Positions 7,336 through 15,637 of a DNA stretch of 16,460 bases are shown piece by piece. The stretch spans positions 1 to 16,460 of the forward strand of contig JAZSBO010000007.1 in assembly GCA_045602425.1 (NCBI GenBank), given 5' to 3'. The stretch is from RGIG9608 sp045602425. Lineage in GTDB: Bacteria; Bacteroidota; Bacteroidia; Bacteroidales; Paludibacteraceae. The position numbers and the translations under genes are program-made. Every line of letters begins with the position of its first letter. The stretch's first letter is position 1. The notes below the pieces were generated by a model. It was given only the letters and a program-made list of their open reading frames with translations. It searched no databases and was not told the DNA's origin.

Positions 7336-7875
7336 TTAATTGTTGTCTAATATATTTTTTAACTTCTCCCAACGTGGGTCGGTTATTCCTTTATCTTTTA
7401 TTTTTTGTTCCGAAGAATAATTTTCATCCACTAAACATTTTTGCAAATAAGCAGTCATTGTTTTTTCGCATTCACCATCGTTGTGTTTATGCTGTATAGG
7501 CACAGCCAATGCTATCATTTCATACAACAACCATGCAACGTTAATATCTTCCGTTTGATTCGAAGCGATTATTATATCATCGCCCTCATCACAATAATTA
7601 TCGCCAAGTTTTACCGAAAAAGTTCTTTTTTCTTCTATCGGCAACGACATCAGCTCTAAACATCTATCGCAAATTACTTGCACTTTCCCATGCAGATGAA
7701 AAAAAAATTCAAAGAACATCGCTTTTTTTGTTACGGTAAGCTCTACATCTATCAAACCACTGCCAATATCAGTACTCTCAACCGCCGAGAAAAAATCATC
7801 TGCTAACTTATAGCGATAGTTTTTACTCTCTTTTATGTTTTTTAGCGATACATTATAAATTTCTAATCTTTCCAT
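7336..7875 (-). CDS. DUF177 (YceD-like) protein
   Basis: 179 residues from the ATG at 7873-7875 (MERLEIYNVSLKNIKESK). It carries the C-x2-C pair in VICDRCLELMSLPIE and the C-terminal DPRWEKLKNIL that mark the DUF177 family. In other bacteria and plants these proteins affect 23S rRNA accumulation and ribosome assembly, in keeping with the neighbouring rpmF. A longer frame reaches a TTG at 7954-7956, but that codon lies inside a promoter-like box and its extra 27 residues are low-complexity Phe/Lys, so the ATG is chosen. Confidence 0.88.
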   Translation of the reverse strand: MERLEIYNVSLKNIKESKNYRYKLADDFFSAVESTDIGSGLIDVELTVTKKAMFFEFFFHLHGKVQVICDRCLELMSLPIEEKRTFSVKLGDNYCDEGDDIIIASNQTEDINVAWLLYEMIALAVPIQHKHNDGECEKTMTAYLQKCLVDENYSSEQKIKDKGITDPRWEKLKNILDNN

Positions 7876-7898
7876 TTTTACGAGGCTAAAAAACTTTG

Positions 7899-7906
7899 CA
7901 AAGGTA
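7899..7906 (-). promoter_or_regulatory. -7 box before the DUF177-rpmF pair
   Basis: TACCTTTG on the minus strand matches TAnnTTTG exactly, 24 bases before the ATG at 7875. A second exact match, TATCTTTG, sits farther upstream at 7954-7961 and may be an additional start point. No convincing -33 element was seen for either. Confidence 0.5.
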
Positions 7907-7990
7907 AAGAAAAACCTACTAAAAAAAAAACTTTTTACATTGTTTTTTACAAACAAAGATACAAGTAACTAAAACAAAACACCTTAAATC

Positions 7991-8013
7991 AAAAAAATAT
8001 TACTTTAAGTAAT
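7991..8013 (-). terminator. Probable terminator after the histidine kinase
   Basis: ATTACT / AGTAAT form a 6-bp stem with a 3-base loop (7999-8013). In the minus-strand direction it is followed by A and seven T. It lies about 50 bases after the kinase stop. The stem is AT-only apart from two G-C pairs, so it would be weak. Confidence 0.45.
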
Positions 8014-8060
8014 TCAGTACTTTTATTTTTTACAAGTCATTCGTAAAGATTACAATAATT

Positions 8061-9200
8061 TTACTTTTTCAAAGCAATGCGAAAAGTAGTACCCACACCA
8101 AGTTCCGAATTTTTCACAAAAATTTTACCCTTGTGATACTCCTTTATTATACGCTTTGCTAACGACAATCCCAGTCCCCAACCTCGTGTTTTTGTTGTGT
8201 AGCCAGGTAAAAATATCGTCTTTTGTTTCGATTTGACTATACCCTTACCCGTATCAGTTATATCAATAAATACACATTTTGGAGTTTCAGTAACCCCAAA
8301 ACGTATTTCACCAATACCATCCATAGCATCAATGGCATTTTTACAAAGATTCTCTATAACCCAACCAAACAAATCAACATTAACTCTCACCTGTAAAGCC
8401 ATATTTGGCTCATAGTGAAAAATTACCTTGTTTGACACTCTAAGCGACATATAATTAATCGTAGCCGACAAGAGTTCATCAAGTGATGTCAGTTGAAGTT
8501 CTGGTTTTGAACCAATTTTCGAAAAGCGATCAGCTATTGCTCGCAGTCGGCTAATATCTTTTTGCATTTCGTCTAAAAGTTCATCATCAGGATACCGCAT
8601 TGCTAAAAGTTCGTTCCATGCCAAAAGTGATGAAATTGGTGTACCCAACTGATGAGCCGTTTCACGCGAGAGTCCTATCCAAACTTTGTTTTGTTCAGCA
8701 CGCTGAAGTGCATAAAAAGCCAAAAACATCAACAACAAAAACAGAACAATAACAGCAATTTGCACAATAGGAAAATAAGAAAGTTGCCGAAGCAACAACG
8801 AATCATCGTAATAGATATATTGCTTCGTCTCGTCATCAAAAGCCACTTCTATTGGTTCATGCTTAAATTCGAACTCAGCAACTTTAGTTTTAGCGTTCAA
8901 CTCCTTTTCGTCAATGTTTCGAGCAAACAAAACATTTCCTTCTTCATCTGCCAATACCACAGGAATAGTACGATTCGACTCTATTACTTTCTGTACAAAA
9001 CTCAAATCGCTATCAAGATTGTCGGTACGTATCAACTCACGTGTCGCATCCGCCCAAAGTTCCATACGTGCACGCTCCTCTGCCGCCAACCTATCAACCA
9101 AAATTTGAATAATAAAAATAGATGTTGTAGCAATTATCACCGAAAAAACGATGAAAACATATTTCAATACACTCCGAGAGGTATAAATATTGGAAGCCAT
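8061..9200 (-). CDS. Sensor histidine kinase, orphan
   Basis: A 379-residue inner-membrane kinase. Transmembrane segment 1 is about residues 13-34 and segment 2 about 143-165. Between them is a roughly 110-residue extracytoplasmic sensor region with no family I recognise. The dimerisation/phosphoacceptor motif is SRETAHQLGTPISSLLAW (178-195, H183). The ATPase domain shows the N box ENLCKNAIDAM (283-293, N288), DTGKG (316-320) and GWGLGLSLAKR (340-350), so all catalytic boxes are present. It ends the rsgA operon, 21 bp after the Dabb gene. No response regulator is adjacent, so its partner lies elsewhere. The signal sensed is unknown. Confidence 0.92.
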   Translation of the reverse strand: MASNIYTSRSVLKYVFIVFSVIIATTSIFIIQILVDRLAAEERARMELWADATRELIRTDNLDSDLSFVQKVIESNRTIPVVLADEEGNVLFARNIDEKELNAKTKVAEFEFKHEPIEVAFDDETKQYIYYDDSLLLRQLSYFPIVQIAVIVLFLLLMFLAFYALQRAEQNKVWIGLSRETAHQLGTPISSLLAWNELLAMRYPDDELLDEMQKDISRLRAIADRFSKIGSKPELQLTSLDELLSATINYMSLRVSNKVIFHYEPNMALQVRVNVDLFGWVIENLCKNAIDAMDGIGEIRFGVTETPKCVFIDITDTGKGIVKSKQKTIFLPGYTTKTRGWGLGLSLAKRIIKEYHKGKIFVKNSELGVGTTFRIALKK

Positions 9201-9221
9201 ACCATCAGATGCTCTTACAAA

Positions 9222-9521
9222 TTATCGTTCAAAATCAACACATGCACGTTCGCCAATATATTTCATCAACTCCAACGCAACAGCCCTATGAGCAGGATGA
9301 GTACTATAGTTTTTCACATCGTCAAGTGTATCAAATGCCGACTCTAAGCAAATATGCCACTGTTCCGAAACATTGATATTGAATCCGACAAAAACTTCAC
9401 AAATAAACGGAATCTCTTGTGGTAAACGTTCAATTCCTTTTTTAAAATTTTCTGCTACTTTTTTTCGTGTTTCAGACGAAACATCGTCACGAAACTTAAA
9501 CATTACAACGTGTTTTATCAT
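9222..9521 (-). CDS. Dabb (stress-responsive A/B barrel) domain protein
   Basis: 99 residues forming a single Dabb domain. It begins MIKHVVMFKFRDD, with the conserved early His and Lys/Phe strand, and ends in the HPAHRAVALELMKY helix typical of the dimeric ferredoxin-like alpha/beta barrel. Family members include stress-induced plant proteins and bacterial proteins of largely unknown role; no catalytic residue can be assigned with confidence. It starts 9 bp after the rsgA stop and precedes the histidine kinase by 21 bp, so the three genes are probably cotranscribed. Confidence 0.85.
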   Translation of the reverse strand: MIKHVVMFKFRDDVSSETRKKVAENFKKGIERLPQEIPFICEVFVGFNINVSEQWHICLESAFDTLDDVKNYSTHPAHRAVALELMKYIGERACVDFER

Positions 9522-9530
9522 ACAATATTT

Positions 9531-10433
9531 TTATTTACGATATTTTTCTGCACCATCGTCATTCATAATACTCAAATAACTTTGATAACGCGACGAAGCT
9601 ATCAAATGCTTTTCTACTGCATCTATCACCGCACACCCCGGTTCGTGCGTATGCGTACAATTATTAAAACGGCAGTCTTTCGAAAAACGGAATATTTCTC
9701 TAAAATAATGCCCCGTCTCTTGCGACAAATCAACCGTACCAAATCCCTTAATGCCCGGAGTATCAATAATCGAAACATCGTCGATACGATGAATCTCTGA
9801 GAAAGTGGTTGTATGCATTCCTGTCTGATGATAGACCGAGATTTCAGCTGTACGAGCCACTTCTTTATTACACAAACGATTTACAATTGTTGATTTGCCA
9901 ACACCCGAATTACCAGAAAGTAACGACAGTTTCCCTTTCAAAAACGGCAACAATGCTTCACAACTCTCCAAACTCGACATCTTAACACACTGATAGCCGA
10001 TACTTTCGTACAAAAAAGCAAGAGCATCTACATATTGTAGATCTTCATTAGAGAGCAAATCCATTTTGTTAAAAACAATTATCACAGGGATAGCATAAGC
10101 TTCTGCCGAGGCCAAAAAACGATCAATAAAAACAGTGTTGGTTTCTGGTTTTCGTACTGTTACAACCAACAAGGCTTGGTCGATATTGGCAGCAATGATA
10201 TGCAATTGTTTCGACAAATTTGAAGGCTTACGAACAACATAATTTTTTCGTTCTTCGATTTTGTAAATAAATCTATTCTCATCGACAAAAACCCAATCGC
10301 CAACAGCAACAGGATTTGTACTTTTTATCCCTTTAATACGGAAATTGCCTTTTATGGTACAACTCAATATTTCACCACTTTGAGTCTCCACAAAAAAATC
10401 TTTCCCCGTTGTTTTTATTACAAGTCCTTTCAT
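9531..10433 (-). CDS. rsgA: Ribosome small subunit-dependent GTPase RsgA
   Basis: RsgA is a circularly permuted GTPase that checks late 30S subunit maturation. The 300 residues show an OB fold at the N-terminus (MKGLVIKTTGKDF), then G4 FNKMD (121-125), G1 SGNSGVGKST (173-182), the G2 region TGMHTTT (204-210), G3 DTPG (224-227), and a C-terminal zinc finger with C254, C259, H261 and C267. The permuted order G4-G1-G3 is diagnostic. A TTG three codons upstream (10440-10442) overlaps the -7 promoter box, so the ATG at 10431-10433 is taken as the start. First gene of an operon with the Dabb protein and the histidine kinase. Confidence 0.95.
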   Translation of the reverse strand: MKGLVIKTTGKDFFVETQSGEILSCTIKGNFRIKGIKSTNPVAVGDWVFVDENRFIYKIEERKNYVVRKPSNLSKQLHIIAANIDQALLVVTVRKPETNTVFIDRFLASAEAYAIPVIIVFNKMDLLSNEDLQYVDALAFLYESIGYQCVKMSSLESCEALLPFLKGKLSLLSGNSGVGKSTIVNRLCNKEVARTAEISVYHQTGMHTTTFSEIHRIDDVSIIDTPGIKGFGTVDLSQETGHYFREIFRFSKDCRFNNCTHTHEPGCAVIDAVEKHLIASSRYQSYLSIMNDDGAEKYRK

Positions 10434-10439
10434 CGCAAG

Positions 10440-10447
10440 CAAAGATA
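10440..10447 (-). promoter_or_regulatory. -7 box of the rsgA operon
   Basis: TATCTTTG on the minus strand is an exact TAnnTTTG match and ends 6 bases before the rsgA ATG. A start point at the usual distance would give a leaderless or nearly leaderless message. No clear -33 TTTG is found at the expected distance. Confidence 0.55.
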
Positions 10448-10532
10448 AAATGTATTTTCCCTTATTTTTATTGTTTTAATAAAATATCTTAAAAAATTAT
10501 ATCAAGCGACATCATTTCCTTTCAAAAAAATA

Positions 10533-10540
10533 TAATTTTG
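10533..10540 (+). promoter_or_regulatory. -7 box of the M16 peptidase operon
   Basis: TAATTTTG matches TAnnTTTG exactly, 27 bases before the peptidase ATG, in the 134-bp divergent gap with rsgA. The upstream element is poor (a TTTC near 10515 at less than ideal spacing). The gap is otherwise AT-rich with no other clear site. Confidence 0.55.
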
Positions 10541-10567
10541 CGAATAAATTAATAAAATCATTTAATC

Positions 10568-13462
10568 ATGAAAAAGTTTTTTTCAATTCTATTGATGGCA
10601 TTTTTTCTATTGCCAAACATTCAAGCACAACCTTCAGAGTTAAAACAATTTAAATTAGAAAATGGACTGACCGTTTTTTTATGGGAAGACAAAAATCAAT
10701 CTGATGTTTTAGGACAAATTGTAGTACGTGCAGGTTCGATGGACGAACCTTCGGATTACACTGGTCTTGCTCACTATTTAGAACATGTTTTATTCAAAGG
10801 GACACAAACAATCGGTGCTCTCGATTGGGAAAAGGAAAAACCTCATTACGAAAAAATAATTTCTCTTTACGACCAATTGGCAGAAACTATTGAGCCAGAA
10901 GCTCGCCAAGCACTAATCACAGCTATCAACGAAGAATCACTTTCTGCTGCTCAATACGGACTCACCAACGAATTTTCAAATTTAATAGAAGCTATCGGCG
11001 GTACAGGTTTAAATGCAGGTACGTCTTACGATATGACTGTTTACTACAACTCTTTCCCTGCCTACCAAATGGAACGTTGGTTGGAACTTTATTCTGAAAG
11101 ATTCATCAATCCCGTATTCAGAACTTTCCAAGCCGAATTGGAAAATGTTTACGAAGAATTTAATATGTATCAAGATGATCGCTCTACGCATGTTCGTAAT
11201 TTTATGTTTTCGCACATATACCCAAATCACCCTTATGGTCGTGATGTTATTGGAACACAAGAACATTTGAAAAATCCACGTTTGAGTAAACTTATTGAAT
11301 TTTACAACACATGGTACGTTCCAAATAATATGGCATTAATTCTTTCAGGTAACTTTGATTCCGAAGAGGTAATTCCACTTATCAAAGAGAAATTTGAACG
11401 ACTCGAAGCCAAACCGCTTCCAGAACGCAAGCAATTTCCTTTGGCTGATTACAAATATCAAAAATTCACAGAAAGACTTGGCTACTACCCTCAAATGTAT
11501 TGGGCTTTTAAAGGTGTAAAAAAAGGAGACAAAGATGAACTCCTAATAAATTTCTGTACAAATATTCTGACGAACAGTAGCGGCACAGGACTACTCGACC
11601 GTCTTGCAATAGATGGTGATGTAATGGCAGCAGGAGGCTACAATCTATCTCGTCGTGATCAAGGAACGGTGATGATAATAGCCATCCCAAGCTATGACAT
11701 CAACCAACGCAGATATGCCTCCGACAAAGAAACTCAAAACGTTGTTTTCAACGAGATAAAAAAATTAGCGGAAGGTAACATTCCCGATTGGCTTATCACC
11801 TCTGTAAAAGAAAGTATGTGTAAAGAATTTGATTTAACAATGGAGTCTTCCAACAATATTGCTAACATTATCAGTGAAGCATTTGTATATGACGGATCTC
11901 TTGAAAATGCGTTCAATTACAAAAATGCCGTTATGGCAATTACGAAAGAAGATATTCAACGAGTTGTAAAACAATATTTCAATACCGAAAACTATATTTT
12001 GTTCTCATTTATGGACGGGAGTCCTAAACGCAATAAATTGCAAAAACCTATAATAAAACCCATCGAACAACCCAAAAGTAAAGAAAGCGAATATGCAAAA
12101 GCATTTAAGTCGATACCAATGGGAACATCAAAAGAGGTTTATAATGATTTCAGCAAAGTACAAATAGCTAATTTAGACGAGAAAACGAAATTGTTTTATT
12201 CCCCAAATCCTAAAAACGACATCTTCTCATTAGTAATAAAATATGGAGTAGGCACTAACAAAATGCCAAAACTTGCATTAGCAACGCAATTACTCAACAA
12301 TGCAGGAATTATGCCAAGTACAGCTCCACAAGATGTTAAACGGATGTTTTGCGAAGCAAACGCTACTTGCTCTTATTCTTGTGACGAAAGCTATTTTTAC
12401 ATTACAATTTTAGGCAACGAAAACAAACTTGCAGAGGCTTGTCAGATTATGCAAAAACAAATTTTCATGCCAAAATTGGAAATGAAACAATTGGATAATG
12501 CCAAAGGTAGCATCATTGGTATGCGTATGACTGAACAAAAAGATCCTAATATTTTGGAAGATGCACTACTCGAATATCTACTTTACAAAAACAACTCAGA
12601 CTATTTAGATCGTCTTTCGATAATGGAAATTTATAATCTTCCTCTTGCTGAACTCACTGGAGAAATCATCAGAGCTACACAATATCAAGCCGAGGTTCAT
12701 TATGCAGGGAAACTTCCTATCGAACAAGTTTCGAATATACTAAAAGCCAATCTGCCTTTGACCGAAGGAGGAAAAAGTTCGGCTTCGCCCGTAGTGAAAG
12801 AAATTGCAAATTACGAAGAGCCTGTTATTTATTTCCTACCAAATTCGGAAACCCAACAAAGTAAAATATATTTCTACATTCATGGTAAAAATTACAATTG
12901 TGCTGATGATGTTGATTATAGTGCTTTTTATCAATATTTCAGCGGTGGTTTTAATGGGCTCGTGATGAATGAAATTCGTGAAAACAACTCAATGGCATAT
13001 ACAACTTATGGCTATATCAGTCGTCCTCCAGTACCAAACAAACCAACCTATTTCCTTGGTTTTATTGGAACACAGGCAGACAAAACTGCTGATGCCATAA
13101 AATTATATATGAAACTTTTAACCGAAATGCCACTCTATCCTGAACGCATTGACAATGTAAAATCTTACATTCGCGAATTGATGTTAAGCAACAAGCCTTC
13201 ATTCCGTAGTGCAAGTTTCACTTTCGAAGAATGGAAACAAATTGGTTACAACGAAGATCCTGCAAAAGTAAATATGGAAAAACTCAATAACCTAACATTC
13301 AATGATATTGTCAATTTCTACAATGAAAACATAAAAAACAAACCTATCAGCATAATCATAATGGGTAATGCAAAAGAGATTGATTTAAAAGCACTTAAAG
13401 AAATAGGGAAAGTAAAAAAAATATCAGCAGGGAAACTTTTTATGGTCGAAGAAGGGTTCTGA
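10568..13462 (+). CDS. Exported M16-family zinc metallopeptidase
   Basis: A 964-residue peptidase. Residues 1-20 are a signal peptide (MKKFFSILLMAFFLLPNIQA, cleavage near QA-QP), so the enzyme acts in the periplasm or at the cell surface. The first M16 half has the inverted zinc motif HYLEH (69-73; zinc ligands H69 and H73, catalytic E72) and the downstream glutamate region LENVYEEFN (191-199) supplying the third ligand. These are farther apart than in short M16 enzymes because of a helical insert (about 84-135). Further M16 modules follow; the C-terminal half has no HxxEH and is probably the inactive substrate-binding partner. Likely role: peptide degradation. It is followed 15 bp later by the acetyltransferase gene. 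Confidence 0.93.
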   Translation: MKKFFSILLMAFFLLPNIQAQPSELKQFKLENGLTVFLWEDKNQSDVLGQIVVRAGSMDEPSDYTGLAHYLEHVLFKGTQTIGALDWEKEKPHYEKIISLYDQLAETIEPEARQALITAINEESLSAAQYGLTNEFSNLIEAIGGTGLNAGTSYDMTVYYNSFPAYQMERWLELYSERFINPVFRTFQAELENVYEEFNMYQDDRSTHVRNFMFSHIYPNHPYGRDVIGTQEHLKNPRLSKLIEFYNTWYVPNNMALILSGNFDSEEVIPLIKEKFERLEAKPLPERKQFPLADYKYQKFTERLGYYPQMYWAFKGVKKGDKDELLINFCTNILTNSSGTGLLDRLAIDGDVMAAGGYNLSRRDQGTVMIIAIPSYDINQRRYASDKETQNVVFNEIKKLAEGNIPDWLITSVKESMCKEFDLTMESSNNIANIISEAFVYDGSLENAFNYKNAVMAITKEDIQRVVKQYFNTENYILFSFMDGSPKRNKLQKPIIKPIEQPKSKESEYAKAFKSIPMGTSKEVYNDFSKVQIANLDEKTKLFYSPNPKNDIFSLVIKYGVGTNKMPKLALATQLLNNAGIMPSTAPQDVKRMFCEANATCSYSCDESYFYITILGNENKLAEACQIMQKQIFMPKLEMKQLDNAKGSIIGMRMTEQKDPNILEDALLEYLLYKNNSDYLDRLSIMEIYNLPLAELTGEIIRATQYQAEVHYAGKLPIEQVSNILKANLPLTEGGKSSASPVVKEIANYEEPVIYFLPNSETQQSKIYFYIHGKNYNCADDVDYSAFYQYFSGGFNGLVMNEIRENNSMAYTTYGYISRPPVPNKPTYFLGFIGTQADKTADAIKLYMKLLTEMPLYPERIDNVKSYIRELMLSNKPSFRSASFTFEEWKQIGYNEDPAKVNMEKLNNLTFNDIVNFYNENIKNKPISIIIMGNAKEIDLKALKEIGKVKKISAGKLFMVEEGF

Positions 13463-13477
13463 AACTAAACTATTATT

Positions 13478-14038
13478 ATGACTCTCATCATACGACCTGC
13501 AATATCCACAGATGCTCCTTTCATTGCAAAATCCATAGCAATGGCGATAGGCGATGAATTAACTTTGAAGAATTATTGTGGGCAGAAATACCTTGGTGTA
13601 TTAGAGGAAATCGTAAAAGCAAACAATACCCAGTATAGTTATCAGAACTCACTCGTTGCCGAAATAGAAGGCAAAGTAATTGGAGCAATTGTAGGTTATG
13701 ACGGAGCTAAACTTTTGGAACTACGTACAGAAACATTTGCTATCATCAAAAAACACATTGGCTTCACTCCTGATATGGAACCCGAAACCGAAGTAGGTGA
13801 ATTTTATTTGGATTCAATAGCCGTACTCCCTGAATTTAGAGGGCGTGGGATTGCTAAAAATTTAATTCTAACATTATCTAATAAAGCGTTCTCTGAAGGG
13901 CATAAAAATGTAGGATTGTTAGTTGACGTTGAAAATACTAATGCGGAAAAATTATACCATTCATTGGGTTTTGCTCGTGTAAATCAAAAATCTTTTTTAG
14001 GTCATAAAATGTGGCATTTACAAAATCAAAAAAAATAA
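13478..14038 (+). CDS. GNAT-family N-acetyltransferase
   Basis: 186 residues with a GNAT fold. The beta4 strand and acetyl-CoA loop are EFYLDSIAVLPEFRGRGIAK (108-127), including the R-G-x-G-x-A pyrophosphate-binding turn, and the late motif is NAEKLYHSLGFARV (155-168). The substrate cannot be told from the sequence; small-molecule amines and protein N-termini are both possible. It lies between the peptidase (15 bp) and bcp (4 bp) genes on the same strand, so it is part of the operon. Confidence 0.9.
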   Translation: MTLIIRPAISTDAPFIAKSIAMAIGDELTLKNYCGQKYLGVLEEIVKANNTQYSYQNSLVAEIEGKVIGAIVGYDGAKLLELRTETFAIIKKHIGFTPDMEPETEVGEFYLDSIAVLPEFRGRGIAKNLILTLSNKAFSEGHKNVGLLVDVENTNAEKLYHSLGFARVNQKSFLGHKMWHLQNQKK

Positions 14039-14042
14039 TACT

Positions 14043-14504
14043 ATGAACATTGGAGACAAAATACCTGATTTTTTAGGTAAAGATCAAAATGGGAACGAAA
14101 TTAGACGTAGCAACTATCATGGGAAAAAATTGATACTCTACAGTTATCCGAAAGCAAACACTAGTGGTTGCACAGCAGAAGCATGTTCTTTACAAGCTCA
14201 TAAAGCAGATTTGGAAGCTAAAGGCTATGCCATTATTGGAGTAAGTAAAGACAAACAAGAATTACAAAAAAGGTTTGCCGATGCACAAGGGCTGGATTTT
14301 CCACTTATTGCTGATACCGATACTACACTTTTACAACAATTAGGCTGTTGGGGCGAGAAAGTAGCTTGTGGTCGTCGGACAATTGGTACACTTCGCACTA
14401 CCTATTTGGTAAACGAAGATGGTATTATTGAAAAAATATTCTCACCAAAAGAGATAAAAACGAAAATTCACGCAGAACAAATTTTAGAATACATAAATAG
14501 TTAA
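14043..14504 (+). CDS. bcp: Thiol peroxidase Bcp (PrxQ-type peroxiredoxin)
   Basis: 153 residues, a full-length atypical 2-Cys peroxiredoxin that reduces hydroperoxides at the expense of thioredoxin. The active site PKANTSGCTAEAC places the peroxidatic cysteine at C43 and the resolving cysteine five residues on at C48, the PrxQ pattern. The usual Pro before Gly-Cys (TPGC) is Ser here, while the essential P-x3-T-x2-C frame is kept. The LGCWGEK...GRRTIGTLRTTYLV segment is also typical. Start 4 bp after the acetyltransferase stop; last intact gene of its operon. Confidence 0.95.
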   Translation: MNIGDKIPDFLGKDQNGNEIRRSNYHGKKLILYSYPKANTSGCTAEACSLQAHKADLEAKGYAIIGVSKDKQELQKRFADAQGLDFPLIADTDTTLLQQLGCWGEKVACGRRTIGTLRTTYLVNEDGIIEKIFSPKEIKTKIHAEQILEYINS

Positions 14505-14640
14505 AAACAAGCAAAGTAGAAAAGAAAGTAGTTAATGCCTACAAGAAAATTGCAGATGGCATTGTTAGCGGATATTAAACAAATGAGGACGCTGTAGTTG
14601 AGAAACTTATCAAAAAAAGTATACGAAGACAAATAAAAAT
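14504..14640 (+). pseudogene. Remnant of a small YKKI repeat protein
   Basis: In the frame starting at 14516 the plus strand reads VEKKVVNAYKKIADGIVSGY, then a TAA at 14576-14578, then TNEDAVVEKLIKK. The two halves are imperfect repeats of each other (VVxAYKKIxDxxV / VSGYxTxEDAVVEKL). They recall, from memory, small conserved proteins with 'AYKKIE...GYKKIED.FV' repeats. There is no start codon in frame and a stop in the middle, so it is read as a dead fragment just after bcp and before the terminator. Confidence 0.5.
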
Positions 14641-14666
14641 AGCTCTTGTTAAGAGCTATTTTTATT
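14632..14666. terminator. Strong bidirectional hairpin terminator
   Basis: A perfect 16-bp stem (AATAAAAATAGCTCTT with its complement) and a 3-base GTT loop. The A-rich left arm and T-rich right arm give a U-tract on either strand. It lies between the plus-strand bcp operon and the minus-strand EVE-like gene, so it can end both convergent transcripts. Confidence 0.85.
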
Positions 14667-14728
14667 AATACTTTCGTTTGTTATAAAGCAGTAAAAATTA
14701 TCATTATTCCCTTTTAGAAATCTAATCC

Positions 14729-15256
14729 TTAATCTTCGTTACGAGCAGCTCTAGGTGCAAATATCACAGCATTTTCATTGAGATACTTATCCCAGAGTTC
14801 CTGCAACTTATCAGCCTGCTCCTCAGTAAGAAGCTGACCAGAGTGTCCCTTATCCCACACAAACTCAGGAATCTCCTTTGCAAGTTCCTCTGAGGTGAGC
14901 AATGGGCATCTGTCAGGATGGATCATTTCCTTAAGCTCCATGTCCATATAGAACACTTGTCTGCCCTTACCCGACCAGTCTTCTCCCTGATATGGCTCAG
15001 ATGTAAACTCACCGCTCATTACTATTCCATTGGTTCCTGGCCCTACCTTTACCATGAAGAACTTATCTCCAGTCCTTGCCTTGTCGTGTTCCCATACGCT
15101 CCAAATGAAGTCATCTGGTCCCCATCCGTCTGCCATATCCAAAAGGTCAGACTCGAATCTATCCATTGTATATGATGATATGGAAGGATTCCACATGAGA
15201 ATGACAGTATTCTGCTTCCTGTCTTTCTCTATCTTGATGTCAATTATCGGTTTCAT
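14729..15256 (-). CDS. EVE/PUA-like domain protein, copy 1
   Basis: A 175-residue protein. LMWNPSISSY (20-29), the aromatic WSVWEHDKARTGDKFFMVKV (52-71) and GIVMSGEFTSEPY (77-89) give the pattern of an EVE/PUA-like fold: a W-N-P strand, F/W-S-x, G-D-x-x-F-x-x-x-x-G, and GI-x-x-x-G. Such domains read modified bases in DNA or RNA, and some sit on McrBC-type restriction systems. The assignment rests on pattern only. It is a clear paralogue of the gene at 15689-16180, with GEDWSGxGR and YMDM shared nearly word for word. A 19-residue C-terminal tail (NENAVIFAPRAARNED) is extra. Its ATG overlaps the TAA of the HIRAN gene by one base. GC content looks higher than in the bcp operon. Confidence 0.6.
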   Translation of the reverse strand: MKPIIDIKIEKDRKQNTVILMWNPSISSYTMDRFESDLLDMADGWGPDDFIWSVWEHDKARTGDKFFMVKVGPGTNGIVMSGEFTSEPYQGEDWSGKGRQVFYMDMELKEMIHPDRCPLLTSEELAKEIPEFVWDKGHSGQLLTEEQADKLQELWDKYLNENAVIFAPRAARNED

Positions 15257-15594
15257 TATTTCTTGTTCTTTTTAATGTAAATGTTGATATAAACTTGTCT
15301 TTCAGGATGTGCATCTGGGCAAAGACGACACACTCTTACTTCAAAGAGATCTGAATGGCCCATATCGAGGAACTGAGCGAAGATCTTGTTTTCAGATCCT
15401 GGGATAAATCCCAGCTTGTAATCCTTGTAGTAAAGAGCGACCGCATCACAGTCGTGCTTATTGTCGGCCTCTCGAACAAGCTCCAGTTTTGTGCCGATTT
15501 CAAGTCTGCTGAATGCCTCGCATCCATCCCAATACATGAATCCTGCGACATTGGTGTGAAGGAAGTGTTTCCTTCTCTCTGTTCTCTTTTCCAT
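15256..15594 (-). CDS. HIRAN-domain protein
   Basis: 112 residues, essentially one HIRAN domain: TNVAGFMYWDG (14-24), LELVREADNKHDCDAVALYY (37-56) and LGFIPGSENKIFAQFLDMG (61-79), the REP-x-N-x-x-D-x-x-A-V and G-x-(I/V)-P-x-x-x-N-x-x-(I/F)-A signatures. In HLTF-type proteins HIRAN binds 3' ends of single-stranded DNA at stalled forks; stand-alone bacterial copies are little studied. An open frame reaches 15663, but the extra 23 residues would cross a strong hairpin, so the ATG at 15592-15594 is chosen. It ends overlapping the start of EVE-like copy 1. Confidence 0.8.
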   Translation of the reverse strand: MEKRTERRKHFLHTNVAGFMYWDGCEAFSRLEIGTKLELVREADNKHDCDAVALYYKDYKLGFIPGSENKIFAQFLDMGHSDLFEVRVCRLCPDAHPERQVYINIYIKKNKK

Positions 15595-15637
15595 AATCGT
15601 AAATGTTAGTTTGTTATTTCTGAGAACAAAGATGAAA

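Noticed and set aside
8652..9347. Long plus-strand frame of 231 codons antisense to the histidine kinase
   Set aside because: It lies opposite a kinase with every catalytic motif intact, and its product is rich in Asn/Lys/Cys/His without any domain: a codon-bias shadow.
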